Source: Lachnoclostridium sp. UBA2905 (lineage in GTDB: Bacteria > Bacillota > Clostridia > Lachnospirales > Lachnospiraceae). From it: a DNA stretch of 38,175 nucleotides. Shown in pieces: positions 9,301-17,616 of the stretch (position 1 is the stretch's first letter; every line of letters starts with the position of its first letter). A program made the position numbers and the translations under genes. Below the pieces are notes generated by a model. That model saw nothing but the letters and a program-made list of their open reading frames with translations. It did not search any database and was not told where the DNA came from. The stretch lies in contig DEDL01000018.1 of the NCBI GenBank assembly GCA_002349525.1, forward strand, positions 155,905 through 194,079, read 5' to 3'.

Positions 9301-9522
9301 TCACCTACACTTCTTGATCTTATTCTTGGTCACGAAATAGATCTTGTTATAGATATTCCAAGACAGGGTGAACATTCAAAGGATGGTTTCCTTATCAGAC
9401 GTCTTTCGATTGAAACAGGTGTTACATGCCTTACATCAATTGATACTGCCAATGCCTTGTTAACAAGTCTTGAACATGCAGATATGAGTCATCTTGAGGT
9501 TATAGATATTGCTACAATCTAA
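6328..9522 (+). CDS. carB: Carbamoyl phosphate synthase large subunit
   Basis: The 1064-residue subunit makes carbamoyl phosphate from bicarbonate, ammonia and two ATP. It has the typical internal duplication: [21 protein letters not shown] near residue 10 and [19 protein letters not shown] near residue 556 open the two halves, each with an ATP-grasp domain ([28 protein letters not shown]). The last 130 residues are the MGS-like allosteric domain. Length is normal. The start has a GGAGG site inside the end of carA. A hairpin terminator follows. Confidence 0.98.
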   Translation: [1064 protein letters not shown]

Positions 9523-9545
9523 TAAATAATATATATACTTAACAG

Positions 9546-9584
9546 ACAAGCCATGTTTTTATAAACATGGCTTGTTGATATTTG
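9546..9584 (+). terminator. Hairpin terminator after carB
   Basis: A 13-bp stem, ACAAGCCATGTTT (9546-9558) with AAACATGGCTTGT (9563-9575), closes a TTAT loop and is followed by a short T-rich stretch (TGATATTT). The stem is perfect; the U tract is modest. Confidence 0.75.
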
Positions 9585-9610
9585 CGACAAAATATGTTAG
9601 TATGTACTAT
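9582..9610 (+). promoter_or_regulatory. Possible promoter of the FKBP lipoprotein gene
   Basis: TTGCGA (9582-9587) and TACTAT (9605-9610) are spaced by 17 bases just after the carB terminator and about 28 bases before the ATG. Each box matches four of six consensus bases, so the site is weak, but a promoter is needed here. Confidence 0.4.
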
Positions 9611-9637
9611 ACTAGCGTCTTAAGAAAGGATTTTATT

Positions 9638-10819
9638 ATGAGAAAAAAAATATATGCAGTAATAGCTTTGTGTATGGCTTTAGAAATAGGAATAACAGGA
9701 TGTGGTACTTCGGCACCTAAGGAAAAGGTTACTTCTTCAACAGAATCAACAGGCAATGAAGAACTTGATAAGGCCCTTGAGAATACCAAGGATTATTCAG
9801 CTCTTGATTATGTTACATTAGGTGATTATAAGGGTGTAGAGGTTAGTACCTATGTATCAGATGAAGATGTTGAAAGCAAGATTGGCCAGGAGACAGCTGC
9901 TGCATCTACTTATGAAGAGATTAAAGAGGGTACAGTAAAAGAAGGAGATAATGTTAGCATTAACTTCGTTGGTAAGATGAATGGTCAGGAATTTGATGGC
10001 GGTAGTGCAGATGATTATGTTCTTGAAATAGGAAGCCATTCATTTATAGATGGGTTTGAAGAAGGCTTAGTAGGTGTAAAGGTAGGAGACACTGTTGATC
10101 TCAATCTTAAATTTCCGGATCCATATGATAATAATCCGGATTTTGCAGGAAAAGATGTAGTGTTCACAGTAACAGTTAATTATATACAGGGTGAGAGAAA
10201 AACTGTAGAATTTGATGATGAATTTGCCAAAAATAATTCTAATGGCGAATGCAATACTACAGAAGAATACAGGGAAAAAGTCAGGAATGATCTTTACAAT
10301 GATAAGGTTTCAGGTATTGCTGACACAGCATTTATGACAGTCCTTAGTAATTCTGAAGTAAAGGAGTGCCCACAGTTTTTAGTTGATCTTATGAAACTGA
10401 GACTTGATGCAAGCTATAAGTCAATAGCAAGCAAGTATAAGTATGATGATTTTGAAAAGTTTGTGCAGGATTATTTTGAAACAACAATTGACGAGTATAA
10501 CAAATCTCTTGATGATAGAGCTACTCAGTATGTAAAACAGCAGCTTGTTACTGAAGCTATTGCTGAAAAAGAGAATATTGCTGTATCTGACGAAGAATAT
10601 CAGGAAACTCTTAAAGAGTATATGGATGGTAATGGTGTAAGTAACGAGGAAGAAATGGAAAAATTTTCAATAGATAATTTTGCATCAAAATTAGATACGA
10701 TTATTAATGAGGCAGTAATTCTTAATAAGGTACTTAAGGTTGTTGAGGATAACGCAGTTGAGGTTAAGGATAAACCACTTGCAACTGCAACACCAACACC
10801 ATCTGATAATCAGGAATAA
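9638..10819 (+). CDS. Trigger-factor-like FKBP-type peptidyl-prolyl isomerase lipoprotein
   Basis: The start is taken at ATG 9638, after AAAGGA, because it gives a signal peptide with the lipobox ITGC and acylated C22; the longer frame from 9572 would bury it. The 393-residue product has an FKBP domain at about 93-187 (NVSINFVGKMNGQEFDGG and DNNPDFAGKDVVFTVTVNYI) and a helical C-terminal region like the trigger factor chaperone domain. The ribosome-binding N-terminal domain of trigger factor is absent. It is therefore most likely anchored outside the membrane, assisting folding of exported proteins, comparable in role to PrsA. The C-terminus ends in a Thr/Pro-rich tail. Confidence 0.88.
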   Translation: MRKKIYAVIALCMALEIGITGCGTSAPKEKVTSSTESTGNEELDKALENTKDYSALDYVTLGDYKGVEVSTYVSDEDVESKIGQETAAASTYEEIKEGTVKEGDNVSINFVGKMNGQEFDGGSADDYVLEIGSHSFIDGFEEGLVGVKVGDTVDLNLKFPDPYDNNPDFAGKDVVFTVTVNYIQGERKTVEFDDEFAKNNSNGECNTTEEYREKVRNDLYNDKVSGIADTAFMTVLSNSEVKECPQFLVDLMKLRLDASYKSIASKYKYDDFEKFVQDYFETTIDEYNKSLDDRATQYVKQQLVTEAIAEKENIAVSDEEYQETLKEYMDGNGVSNEEEMEKFSIDNFASKLDTIINEAVILNKVLKVVEDNAVEVKDKPLATATPTPSDNQE

Positions 10820-10864
10820 TTACTGGTCTATAATATTTTATGATAATACAGGAGGAAAATATAT

Positions 10865-12193
10865 ATGGGCAGACAGGTCGTAGCAATTGTAGGAAGACCT
10901 AATGTAGGAAAGTCATCTTTGTTTAATGCCCTTGCTGGAGAGAAGATAGCTATTGTTCAGGATTCTCCGGGCGTAACAAGAGACAGAATATATGCTGATG
11001 TAACATGGCTTGATAAGCAGTTTTCACTTATAGATACAGGTGGAATTGAGATGGATACAAGTGATGTTATATTGTCACATATGAGAACACAGGCTGAGAT
11101 AGCTATTGAAACGGCTGATGTCATAATATTTATGACAGATGTGAAGCAGGGAGTGACTGATGCAGATTATCATGTTGCAGACATGCTTAGAAAATCAGGA
11201 AAGCCTGTTGTTTTAGTAGTTAATAAGGTAGATAATTTTGATAAGTATTCTGCTGATGTATATGAGTTTTATAATCTTGGTATTGGAGATCCTATTCCAA
11301 TTGGTGCCAAAGCTAAACTTGGACTTGGTGATATGCTTGATGTTGTTCTTGATTTGCTTAATCAGAATGAACTTGAAGAAATTGAAGATGAAAGACCTAA
11401 AATTGCAATTATAGGTAAGCCTAATGTTGGAAAATCGTCTTTGATTAACAGAATATGTGGTGAAAACAGGGTAATTGTATCAGATATTGCAGGAACTACA
11501 AGGGATGCCATCGATACAGATGTTAAGTGGCACGGCAAGGAATTTGTATTTATTGATACAGCCGGTCTTAGAAGAAAGAATAAAATAAAAGAAGAAATTG
11601 AACGCTACAGTATTATAAGAACTGTAGCCGCAGTTGAAAGAGCTGATGTTGTCATTCTTATGATTGATGCTTCAGAAGGTGTTACAGAACAGGATGCTAA
11701 AATTGCAGGTATTGCCCATGAGCGTGGCAAGGGAATGATTATAGCTGTTAACAAGTGGGACGCAATTGAGAAGGATACCTATACAGCTAATAAGTTTACT
11801 GATAAGGTAAGAGAAATATTATCATTTGTTCCTTACGCGGAGATCATATTTATATCTGCTGTAACTGGACAGAGACTGAATAAGCTTTTTGAACTTTTAG
11901 AAGCAGTAATCATGAATCACCAGTTACGTGTTGCCACTGGTGTGCTCAATGAGATTATGACAGAGGCAGTTGCAATGCAACAGCCACCAACTGATAAGGG
12001 TAAGCGACTCAGACTTTATTATATTACACAGGTTAGCGTTAAGCCGCCTACATTTGTTATATTTGTAAATGATAAGAATCTGATGCATTTTTCATATCAG
12101 AGATATATTGAGAATAAGATTCGTGAAGCCTTTGGTTTCAGAGGTACACCAATCAAAATAATCATAAGAGAAAGAAAGGGAAAGGATCAATGA
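10865..12193 (+). CDS. der: Ribosome assembly GTPase Der (EngA)
   Basis: The 442-residue protein has two successive GTPase domains, the mark of Der, which acts in maturation of the 50S subunit. P-loops are GRPNVGKSS near residue 10 and GKPNVGKSS near 184. The G3 motifs are DTGG and DTAG, and the G4 motifs are NKVD and NKWD. The C-terminal KH-like domain (about 355-442) is present. AGGAGG precedes ATG 10865. The stop overlaps the plsY start (ATGA), indicating translational coupling. Confidence 0.98.
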   Translation: MGRQVVAIVGRPNVGKSSLFNALAGEKIAIVQDSPGVTRDRIYADVTWLDKQFSLIDTGGIEMDTSDVILSHMRTQAEIAIETADVIIFMTDVKQGVTDADYHVADMLRKSGKPVVLVVNKVDNFDKYSADVYEFYNLGIGDPIPIGAKAKLGLGDMLDVVLDLLNQNELEEIEDERPKIAIIGKPNVGKSSLINRICGENRVIVSDIAGTTRDAIDTDVKWHGKEFVFIDTAGLRRKNKIKEEIERYSIIRTVAAVERADVVILMIDASEGVTEQDAKIAGIAHERGKGMIIAVNKWDAIEKDTYTANKFTDKVREILSFVPYAEIIFISAVTGQRLNKLFELLEAVIMNHQLRVATGVLNEIMTEAVAMQQPPTDKGKRLRLYYITQVSVKPPTFVIFVNDKNLMHFSYQRYIENKIREAFGFRGTPIKIIIRERKGKDQ

Positions 12194-12870
12194 ATTCAGT
12201 GATTGGTCAGATAATAGTCTGGATTATTGCAGGATATCTCCTTGGTTCTGTTTCATTTGGAATGCTTGTTGGCAAAGATGCAGGTGTTGATATCAGAACA
12301 AAGGGTAGTGGAAATATTGGTACAACCAATGCATTAAGAACACTTGGCAAAAAGGCGGCTCTTATAACTTTCCTTGGAGATTTTTTCAAGGCATTTATAC
12401 CTGTTATCATTGCAGAAAATGTTTCAATGAAGGTCTTTTCAAATAGTAGCGACATTGCATTTTTAATATCACTTATTACAGGACTTAGTGCAGTGCTTGG
12501 GCATAATTTTCCTGTTTGGATTCATTTTAAAGGTGGAAAGGGCATTGCTGTTACAGCCGGTGTTACAGTAGCTATAGCAATACACCATCCTTTATACTGG
12601 ATACTTGCTTTACTCCTTTTTATAATAATTGTAGTGATCACAAGATATGTATCAGTTGGTTCACTTTGTGTTCCGGCCTGGTCCATTCCGGTATATGTTC
12701 TTATATATGAAAGAAGTAATGAATATCTGGTGCCGGTACTGATTATTAGTTTCATATATACAATACTGGCATTTATAAAACACAGTACTAATATTAAAAG
12801 ATTAATAAACGGAACAGAGAATAAACTTTTTGGGAATAAAAAGAAAGATAATCAGGAGGTTGTAAAATGA
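12190..12870 (+). CDS. plsY: Acyl-phosphate:glycerol-3-phosphate acyltransferase PlsY
   Basis: The 226-residue membrane protein transfers an acyl group from acyl phosphate to glycerol 3-phosphate, the first acylation of phospholipid synthesis. Conserved loops GSGNIGTTNALRTLG (near residue 38) and GHNFPVWIHFKGGKGIA (near 103) are present between several hydrophobic helices. The C-terminal tail is lysine-rich and cytoplasmic. It overlaps der by four bases and gpsA by four bases. gpsA makes its substrate, so the neighbours form a short pathway. Confidence 0.96.
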   Translation: MNSVIGQIIVWIIAGYLLGSVSFGMLVGKDAGVDIRTKGSGNIGTTNALRTLGKKAALITFLGDFFKAFIPVIIAENVSMKVFSNSSDIAFLISLITGLSAVLGHNFPVWIHFKGGKGIAVTAGVTVAIAIHHPLYWILALLLFIIIVVITRYVSVGSLCVPAWSIPVYVLIYERSNEYLVPVLIISFIYTILAFIKHSTNIKRLINGTENKLFGNKKKDNQEVVK

Positions 12871-13874
12871 AAATCGGATTTTTAGGAGCAGGAAGCTGGG
12901 GAACAGCCCTTGCAGTTACAGTTGCAAAGAATGGACATGACGTTATGTTATGGTCTGCTATTGAAGATGAACTTAATATTTTACGTACACACAGAGAACA
13001 TACTGAAAGACTTCCAGGCGTAAAGCTTCCAGATAATGTTTATATAGAAGGTGATCTTAAAAAGGCTTGTGAGGATAAGGATCTTATCGTATTCTCAGTT
13101 GCATCGCCATATGTAAGAAGTGTGGCAGAACAGGCTAAGGATTATATACCTGAAGGTCAGAAAATAGTTAATGTAGGTAAGGGAATTGAAGATGGAACAT
13201 TTAAGACTCTTTCAGAGATTATAGAGGAAGTTCTTCCAGGAAGAGTTGTATGTGTATTATCTGGACCAAGTCATGCTGAAGAAGTTGTAAAGGGAGTTCC
13301 AACTACAGTTGTTGTTGGAGCAAAGTCTTATGATTCAGCTGTATTTATACAGGATATATTTATGAATGAAGTATTCCGTGTATATACAAGTCCTGACATA
13401 ATTGGAATTGAACTTGGTGGTTCAATAAAGAATGTTATAGCACTTGCAGCAGGAATGGTTGATGGACTTGCCCTTGGTGATAACACAAAGGCAGCACTTA
13501 TGACACGTGGACTCGCCGAAATAAGCCGTCTTGGAATTGCAATGGGTGCAAAACAGGAAACAATTTCAGGTCTTTCCGGAATAGGTGATCTTATTGTAAC
13601 ATGTACAAGTGAGCACAGCCGTAATCATACAGCAGGTTATCTTATGGGTAAGGGATACACACCTGATGAAGCAATGAAGGAAGTCAAACAGGTTGTTGAA
13701 GGTGTATATTCTGCAAAGGCTGCCCTTGGACTTGCTAAAAAGTATAATGTTGAAATGCCTATCGTTGAACAGATAAATGAGGTGCTCTTTAACAATAAGC
13801 CAGTTAAGGATGCATGTAAGGATCTCTTCGTAAGAGATAAGAAATCTGAGTATTCAGCCTTATCATGGGATTGA
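12867..13874 (+). CDS. gpsA: Glycerol-3-phosphate dehydrogenase [NAD(P)+]
   Basis: The 335-residue enzyme reduces dihydroxyacetone phosphate to glycerol 3-phosphate for lipid synthesis. The Rossmann motif GAGSWGTALA begins at residue 6. The substrate site contains GSIKNVIALAAGMVDGL with the catalytic lysine, and SGLSGIGDLIVTCTS follows. An AGGAGG site lies inside the end of plsY. The last gene of the der-plsY-gpsA set is followed by a new promoter. In many spore-formers spoIVA comes next; it is not here. Confidence 0.98.
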   Translation: MKIGFLGAGSWGTALAVTVAKNGHDVMLWSAIEDELNILRTHREHTERLPGVKLPDNVYIEGDLKKACEDKDLIVFSVASPYVRSVAEQAKDYIPEGQKIVNVGKGIEDGTFKTLSEIIEEVLPGRVVCVLSGPSHAEEVVKGVPTTVVVGAKSYDSAVFIQDIFMNEVFRVYTSPDIIGIELGGSIKNVIALAAGMVDGLALGDNTKAALMTRGLAEISRLGIAMGAKQETISGLSGIGDLIVTCTSEHSRNHTAGYLMGKGYTPDEAMKEVKQVVEGVYSAKAALGLAKKYNVEMPIVEQINEVLFNNKPVKDACKDLFVRDKKSEYSALSWD

Positions 13875-13894
13875 TTATTTATACAAAAAAGTTC

Positions 13895-13924
13895 TTGACA
13901 ATTAAATATATTTTATGATATATT
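13895..13924 (+). promoter_or_regulatory. Strong promoter of the rplU operon
   Basis: A consensus -35 TTGACA (13895-13900) is followed after 18 bases by TATATT (13919-13924) with an extended TG (TGATATATT). It lies about 110 bases before rplU and so drives the L21 leader and rplU-prp-rpmA. Confidence 0.88.
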
Positions 13925-13930
13925 CAGTTG

Positions 13931-14030
13931 GTGAGTGTTTGAATGAACACTTTTCGTGCCGCTCAACGAGGTTTAAGTTCTAATTATTTAGACACCGAAA
14001 TTGGCGAGTAAATGTTTAAGGAGGTGCTTG
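13931..14030 (+). promoter_or_regulatory. L21 ribosomal protein leader
   Basis: The stretch between the promoter and rplU has a small hairpin (AGTGTTT/GAACACT, about 13934-13951), then GTGCCGCTCAACGAGG and ACCGAAATTGGCG, and ends in AAGGAGG. Its position and the CGCTCAACGAGG block fit the L21 leader of Firmicutes, an RNA thought to let L21 control its own operon. The family assignment is from memory of the motif, not a covariance search. Confidence 0.72.
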
Positions 14031-14031
14031 T

Positions 14032-14340
14032 ATGTACGCAATCATAGCAACAGGTGGTAAGCAGTACAAAGTATCTGAAGGCGACGTAATCAAAGTTGAA
14101 AAACTTGATGCTAAAGTCGGAGAATCATTTACATTTGACCAGGTTCTTATCGTTAACAATGGTGAGGTTAAAGTTGGTGATCCTACTGTTGCCGGTGCTT
14201 CAGTTGAAGCTTCAGTTGTATCTGAAGGAAGAGGCAAGAAGGTAATAGTTTATCGTTACAAGAGAAAATCAGGTTACCACAAGAAGAATGGTCATAGACA
14301 GTCTTATACAGAAGTTAAGATTGAAAAAATTAACGCTTAA
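14032..14340 (+). CDS. rplU: 50S ribosomal protein L21
   Basis: The 102-residue protein has the family's opening MYAIIATGGKQYKV and the closing lysine-rich part YRYKRKSGYHKKNGHRQ, which contacts 23S rRNA. AAGGAGG at 14020-14026 sets ATG 14032. First gene of rplU-prp-rpmA, the standard Firmicutes order. Confidence 0.99.
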   Translation: MYAIIATGGKQYKVSEGDVIKVEKLDAKVGESFTFDQVLIVNNGEVKVGDPTVAGASVEASVVSEGRGKKVIVYRYKRKSGYHKKNGHRQSYTEVKIEKINA

Positions 14341-14361
14341 TGTGTTGAAGGATGTGATGTT

Positions 14362-14679
14362 GTGATCTGTGTTGAATTTTCCGGTAATTCAGATAACATT
14401 ACTGGATTTGAAGTATCAGGTCATGCAGGATATGATGAATATGGCAGAGACATTGTATGTGCTGCTGTTTCAGCTCTTGCAACTAATACTGCAAACTCAA
14501 TTGAACAATTCACTGAAGATGATATGACAGTGGATGTGGATGAGAAGACAGGATTACTCAGATTAACAATGACTTCTACAATTAGTGATTCTTCAAAGCT
14601 ATTACTTAAGTCATTTAAGCTCGGTATAGAAAGTATTGAGCAGGCTTATGGTAGTGAAATTGTAAATATTTTGAATTAA
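14362..14679 (+). CDS. prp: Ribosomal-processing cysteine protease Prp
   Basis: The 105-residue protein (YsxB family) removes the N-terminal extension of L27. The catalytic pair is seen as H21 in SGHAGYDEYGRD and C33 in DIVCAAVSAL. The start is GTG 14362, with AAGGA at 14348-14352 before it; no ATG in frame fits. It sits between the genes for L21 and its substrate L27, and the L27 gene here has the cleavable extension. Confidence 0.95.
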   Translation: MICVEFSGNSDNITGFEVSGHAGYDEYGRDIVCAAVSALATNTANSIEQFTEDDMTVDVDEKTGLLRLTMTSTISDSSKLLLKSFKLGIESIEQAYGSEIVNILN

Positions 14680-14701
14680 TTTCAAGGAGGTGCAATGTAC
14701 C

Positions 14702-14992
14702 ATGTTGAATATGAATCTTCAGTTATTCGCCCACAAAAAGGGAGTTGGTTCTACTAAGAACGGTAGAGATTCAGAGTCTAAGAGACTTGGAGCTAAGAGA
14801 GCAGACGGACAGTTTGTATTAGCTGGTAACATTCTTTATAGACAGCGTGGAACAAAGATTCATCCAGGTCTTAACGTAGGTATCGGTGGAGATGATACTC
14901 TTTACGCTAAGGTTGATGGAGTTCTTCGTTTCGAAAGAAAAGGTAGAGATAAGAAGCAGGCTTCAGTTTATCCTTTAGAGGAAGCTAAATAA
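14702..14992 (+). CDS. rpmA: 50S ribosomal protein L27, with cleavable N-terminal extension
   Basis: The start is ATG 14702, since AAGGAGG occupies 14684-14690; a GTG at 14690 overlaps this site and is rejected. The 96-residue product begins MLNMNLQLFAHKKGVGSTKN. The LQLFA segment before HKKG is the Prp cleavage motif of Firmicutes L27, so the mature protein would begin at HKKG, near the peptidyl transferase centre. The body GRDSESKRLGAKRADGQFV is highly conserved. Confidence 0.98.
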   Translation: MLNMNLQLFAHKKGVGSTKNGRDSESKRLGAKRADGQFVLAGNILYRQRGTKIHPGLNVGIGGDDTLYAKVDGVLRFERKGRDKKQASVYPLEEAK

Positions 14993-15018
14993 TTATATAC
15001 CTTATTTTATTTATATTC

Positions 15019-15054
15019 ACAGGGGTTGTTTTTACAATCCCTGTTTGTTTTCTA
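15019..15054 (+). terminator. Terminator of the rplU operon
   Basis: ACAGGGGTTGT (15019-15029) pairs with ACAATCCCTGT (15034-15044), 11 bp with one G-U, around a TTTT loop, followed by TTGTTTTCT. A classic rho-independent signal. From 15055 to 15129 I see no confident promoter for obgE. Confidence 0.85.
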
Positions 15055-15129
15055 TATACATTTAACAGCACTTTTATTAGATATGTCTGTTTGATATATG
15101 CTTGCTGTTAGTCATCAGGAGGTGGATTT

Positions 15130-16422
15130 ATGTTTGCTGATACAGCGAAAATAACAATAAAGTCCGGAAAAGGCGGAGATGGATGTGTTAGTTTTAGAAG
15201 AGAATTATATGTACCGGCAGGAGGTCCGGATGGCGGAGATGGCGGTAATGGCGGAGATCTTATATTTGAAGTAGATGAAAGCCTTAATACATTAAATGAT
15301 TTCAGACATAAGAGAAAATATGCAGCAGGTAATGGAGAACCTGGTTCTGGAAGAAGATGTCACGGAGCTGATGGTAGTGACTGCATACTTAAGGTTCCTG
15401 CGGGAACTATTATAAGAGAGGCTAATTCAGGTAAGGTTGTAGCTGATATGTCTCATGACAATAAAAGAATTGTTGTTCTGCGTGGAGGCCATGGTGGAAA
15501 AGGTAACCAGCATTATGCAACACCTACTATGCAGGCGCCTAAATATGCACAGCCGGGTCAGAACGCAAAGGAAATGGAAGTAATTCTGGAACTGAAAACA
15601 ATTGCTGATGTAGGACTTATCGGATTCCCTAATGTAGGAAAATCTACATTTTTATCAAGAGTAACAAATGCAAAACCTAAAATAGCCAATTATCATTTTA
15701 CAACACTTAATCCTAATCTGGGTGTTGTTGATCTGGAAGGAACAGATGGTTTTGTTATTGCTGATATTCCTGGTTTAATTGAGGGAGCATCCGAAGGAAT
15801 AGGTCTTGGACATGAGTTTTTAAAACATATAGAGAGAACCCGTGTAATGGTTCATATGGTTGATGCGGCTTCAACTGAGGGCAGGGATCCTATTAATGAT
15901 ATTTATGTTATTAATAAGGAATTATTTGATTATGATGAAAATCTTTCTAAAAAGCCTCAGGTTATTGCAGCTAATAAATGTGACTGTTTTTATGGTACAG
16001 AAGAAGAAACAGTTATTACTTTATTAAAAGAGGAATTTGAGCCACAGGGTATAAAGGTATTCCCAATTTCTGCAGTTAGCGGAAAGGGTGTTAAGGAGCT
16101 TTTGTATTATATTAAGGAACAACTTGATAAGCTTGGAAAAGATCCTATAGTATATGAGCAGGAATATTTTCCAGAAGACGAGTTTGTATATTCTAATGAG
16201 CCATATACAACATACTATGATGAAGAAGATGATATGTATATTGTTGAGGGACCACGTATTGAAAGAATGCTTGGATATACAAATCTTGAATCAGAAAAGG
16301 GATTTGAATTCTTCCAGAAGTTCCTTAAAGAAAATGGAATACTTGAAGAACTTGAAAATCTCGGTATTGAAGATGGTGATACTGTAAGAATGTATGGATT
16401 ACAGTTTGATTATTACAAATAA
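15130..16422 (+). CDS. obgE: GTPase Obg (CgtA)
   Basis: The 430-residue GTPase acts in 50S assembly and stress response. The glycine-rich Obg fold (1-158) shows repeated GGDGG patterns (PAGGPDGGDGGNGGDL). The G domain starts near residue 158 with GFPNVGKST, DIPGL and NKCD. A C-terminal OCT domain (about 345-425) ends in DGDTVRMYGLQFDYYK, normal for Firmicutes. An AGGAGG site precedes ATG 15130. nadD follows 13 bases later. Confidence 0.98.
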   Translation: MFADTAKITIKSGKGGDGCVSFRRELYVPAGGPDGGDGGNGGDLIFEVDESLNTLNDFRHKRKYAAGNGEPGSGRRCHGADGSDCILKVPAGTIIREANSGKVVADMSHDNKRIVVLRGGHGGKGNQHYATPTMQAPKYAQPGQNAKEMEVILELKTIADVGLIGFPNVGKSTFLSRVTNAKPKIANYHFTTLNPNLGVVDLEGTDGFVIADIPGLIEGASEGIGLGHEFLKHIERTRVMVHMVDAASTEGRDPINDIYVINKELFDYDENLSKKPQVIAANKCDCFYGTEEETVITLLKEEFEPQGIKVFPISAVSGKGVKELLYYIKEQLDKLGKDPIVYEQEYFPEDEFVYSNEPYTTYYDEEDDMYIVEGPRIERMLGYTNLESEKGFEFFQKFLKENGILEELENLGIEDGDTVRMYGLQFDYYK

Positions 16423-16435
16423 TTGGAGTGATTCC

Positions 16436-17044
16436 ATGAAAAAAGGTATTCTTGGAGGAACCTTTAGTCCTGTTCATAAGGGGCATATTTCAATGGCAGG
16501 ATGCGCTATGGAAGAGTTAGGGCTTGATTGCGTTTTGTTTATGCCAACAGGTAATCCTCCGCACAAATCCGATATTTTGGATATTGAGCACAGACTTAAT
16601 ATGTTAAGACTGTGTGTTCAGGATGTTCCTGGCTTTGAGGTGTCTGATTTTGAATCAAAAAGAAGTGGAATAATATATACGGCTGACACATTACGACTTT
16701 TGAAAGATATGTATCCGGATGACGATTATACCTTCATTATTGGTGGAGATTCATTTTTTAATATAACTTCCTGGCATACTCCTGAAAAGATATTTGAATA
16801 TGCACAGATTGCTGTATGCATAAGGGGAGATGCTGATAATAAAAAAATGCTTGCACAAAAGGAAATGCTTGAAAACAAATATGATGCAAACATTAAGCTT
16901 TTACATTTTAAGCCTGTAGATATTTCTTCAAATGAGATAAGAAGGGCAGTCAAATCAGGCAATGAGAATGAAATCTCACGTGTAAGCCGGTATATGCCTA
17001 CAAAGGTATTAGAATATATTAAGAAGGAAGGTTTATATCTGTGA
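16436..17044 (+). CDS. nadD: Nicotinate-nucleotide adenylyltransferase
   Basis: The start is ATG 16436, with TTGGAG before it; this places GILGGTFSPVHKGH at the very N-terminus as the family needs. The 202-residue enzyme adenylylates nicotinate mononucleotide in NAD synthesis. The GGTFxPxHxGH nucleotide motif (H14, H17) and the C-terminal ISSNEIRR motif are both present. The stop overlaps the start of yqeK, the common Firmicutes pairing. Confidence 0.97.
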   Translation: MKKGILGGTFSPVHKGHISMAGCAMEELGLDCVLFMPTGNPPHKSDILDIEHRLNMLRLCVQDVPGFEVSDFESKRSGIIYTADTLRLLKDMYPDDDYTFIIGGDSFFNITSWHTPEKIFEYAQIAVCIRGDADNKKMLAQKEMLENKYDANIKLLHFKPVDISSNEIRRAVKSGNENEISRVSRYMPTKVLEYIKKEGLYL

Positions 17045-17616
17045 ACAAAGAATTACAAAAGATCATATCAGACCTTGAAGACAGACTTTCTAATAAAAGA
17101 TTCAGACATTCGGTTGGAGTTATGTATACCGCTGCCAGTCTTGCCATGCGTTATGGCATAGATATTAATAAGGCATGTACCGCCGGAATATTGCATGATT
17201 ATGCAAAGGAGCTCTCTGACGAAAAATTAATGGATATATGCAAGAAGGATGATGTCATAATCACTGATTATGAAAAGGAAAAACCATATCTTCTTCATGG
17301 TAAGGCTGCTGCCTGTCTTGTTAAAAATAAATATGACATTGATGATGAAGAGGTTTTGTCTGCCATTGCTCATCATACAGTTGGAAAGGTCAGGATGACT
17401 CCTTTGGAAGCAATAATTTTTATTGCTGATTATATTGAACCAAATAGAAAAATGATACCTGGCTTAACAGAGATAAGAAGAGAATCATTTAATGATTATA
17501 ATAAGGCCTGTGGTATGATTTTGGAAAATGTGATAAAATATATAAACGAAATTGCAGATGATGAAATTGATGAGGATTCAAGAATAACATTTGAGTATTA
17601 TAAGCGTTATTTATAA
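17041..17616 (+). CDS. yqeK: HD-domain hydrolase YqeK (Ap4A hydrolase, symmetrical)
   Basis: The 191-residue protein has the HD metal-binding pattern: RHSVGV, GILHDYAKE and AIAHHTVGK. YqeK proteins split diadenosine tetraphosphate to two ADP. GTG 17041 overlaps the nadD stop and is preceded by GAAGG. The 98 bases after it hold no reading frame or clear hairpin, only the ribosome site of rsfS. Confidence 0.94.
   Translation: MNKELQKIISDLEDRLSNKRFRHSVGVMYTAASLAMRYGIDINKACTAGILHDYAKELSDEKLMDICKKDDVIITDYEKEKPYLLHGKAAACLVKNKYDIDDEEVLSAIAHHTVGKVRMTPLEAIIFIADYIEPNRKMIPGLTEIRRESFNDYNKACGMILENVIKYINEIADDEIDEDSRITFEYYKRYL

Noticed and set aside
9572..9637. Upstream start for the FKBP lipoprotein
   Set aside because: It begins in the carB terminator hairpin and would bury the signal peptide.
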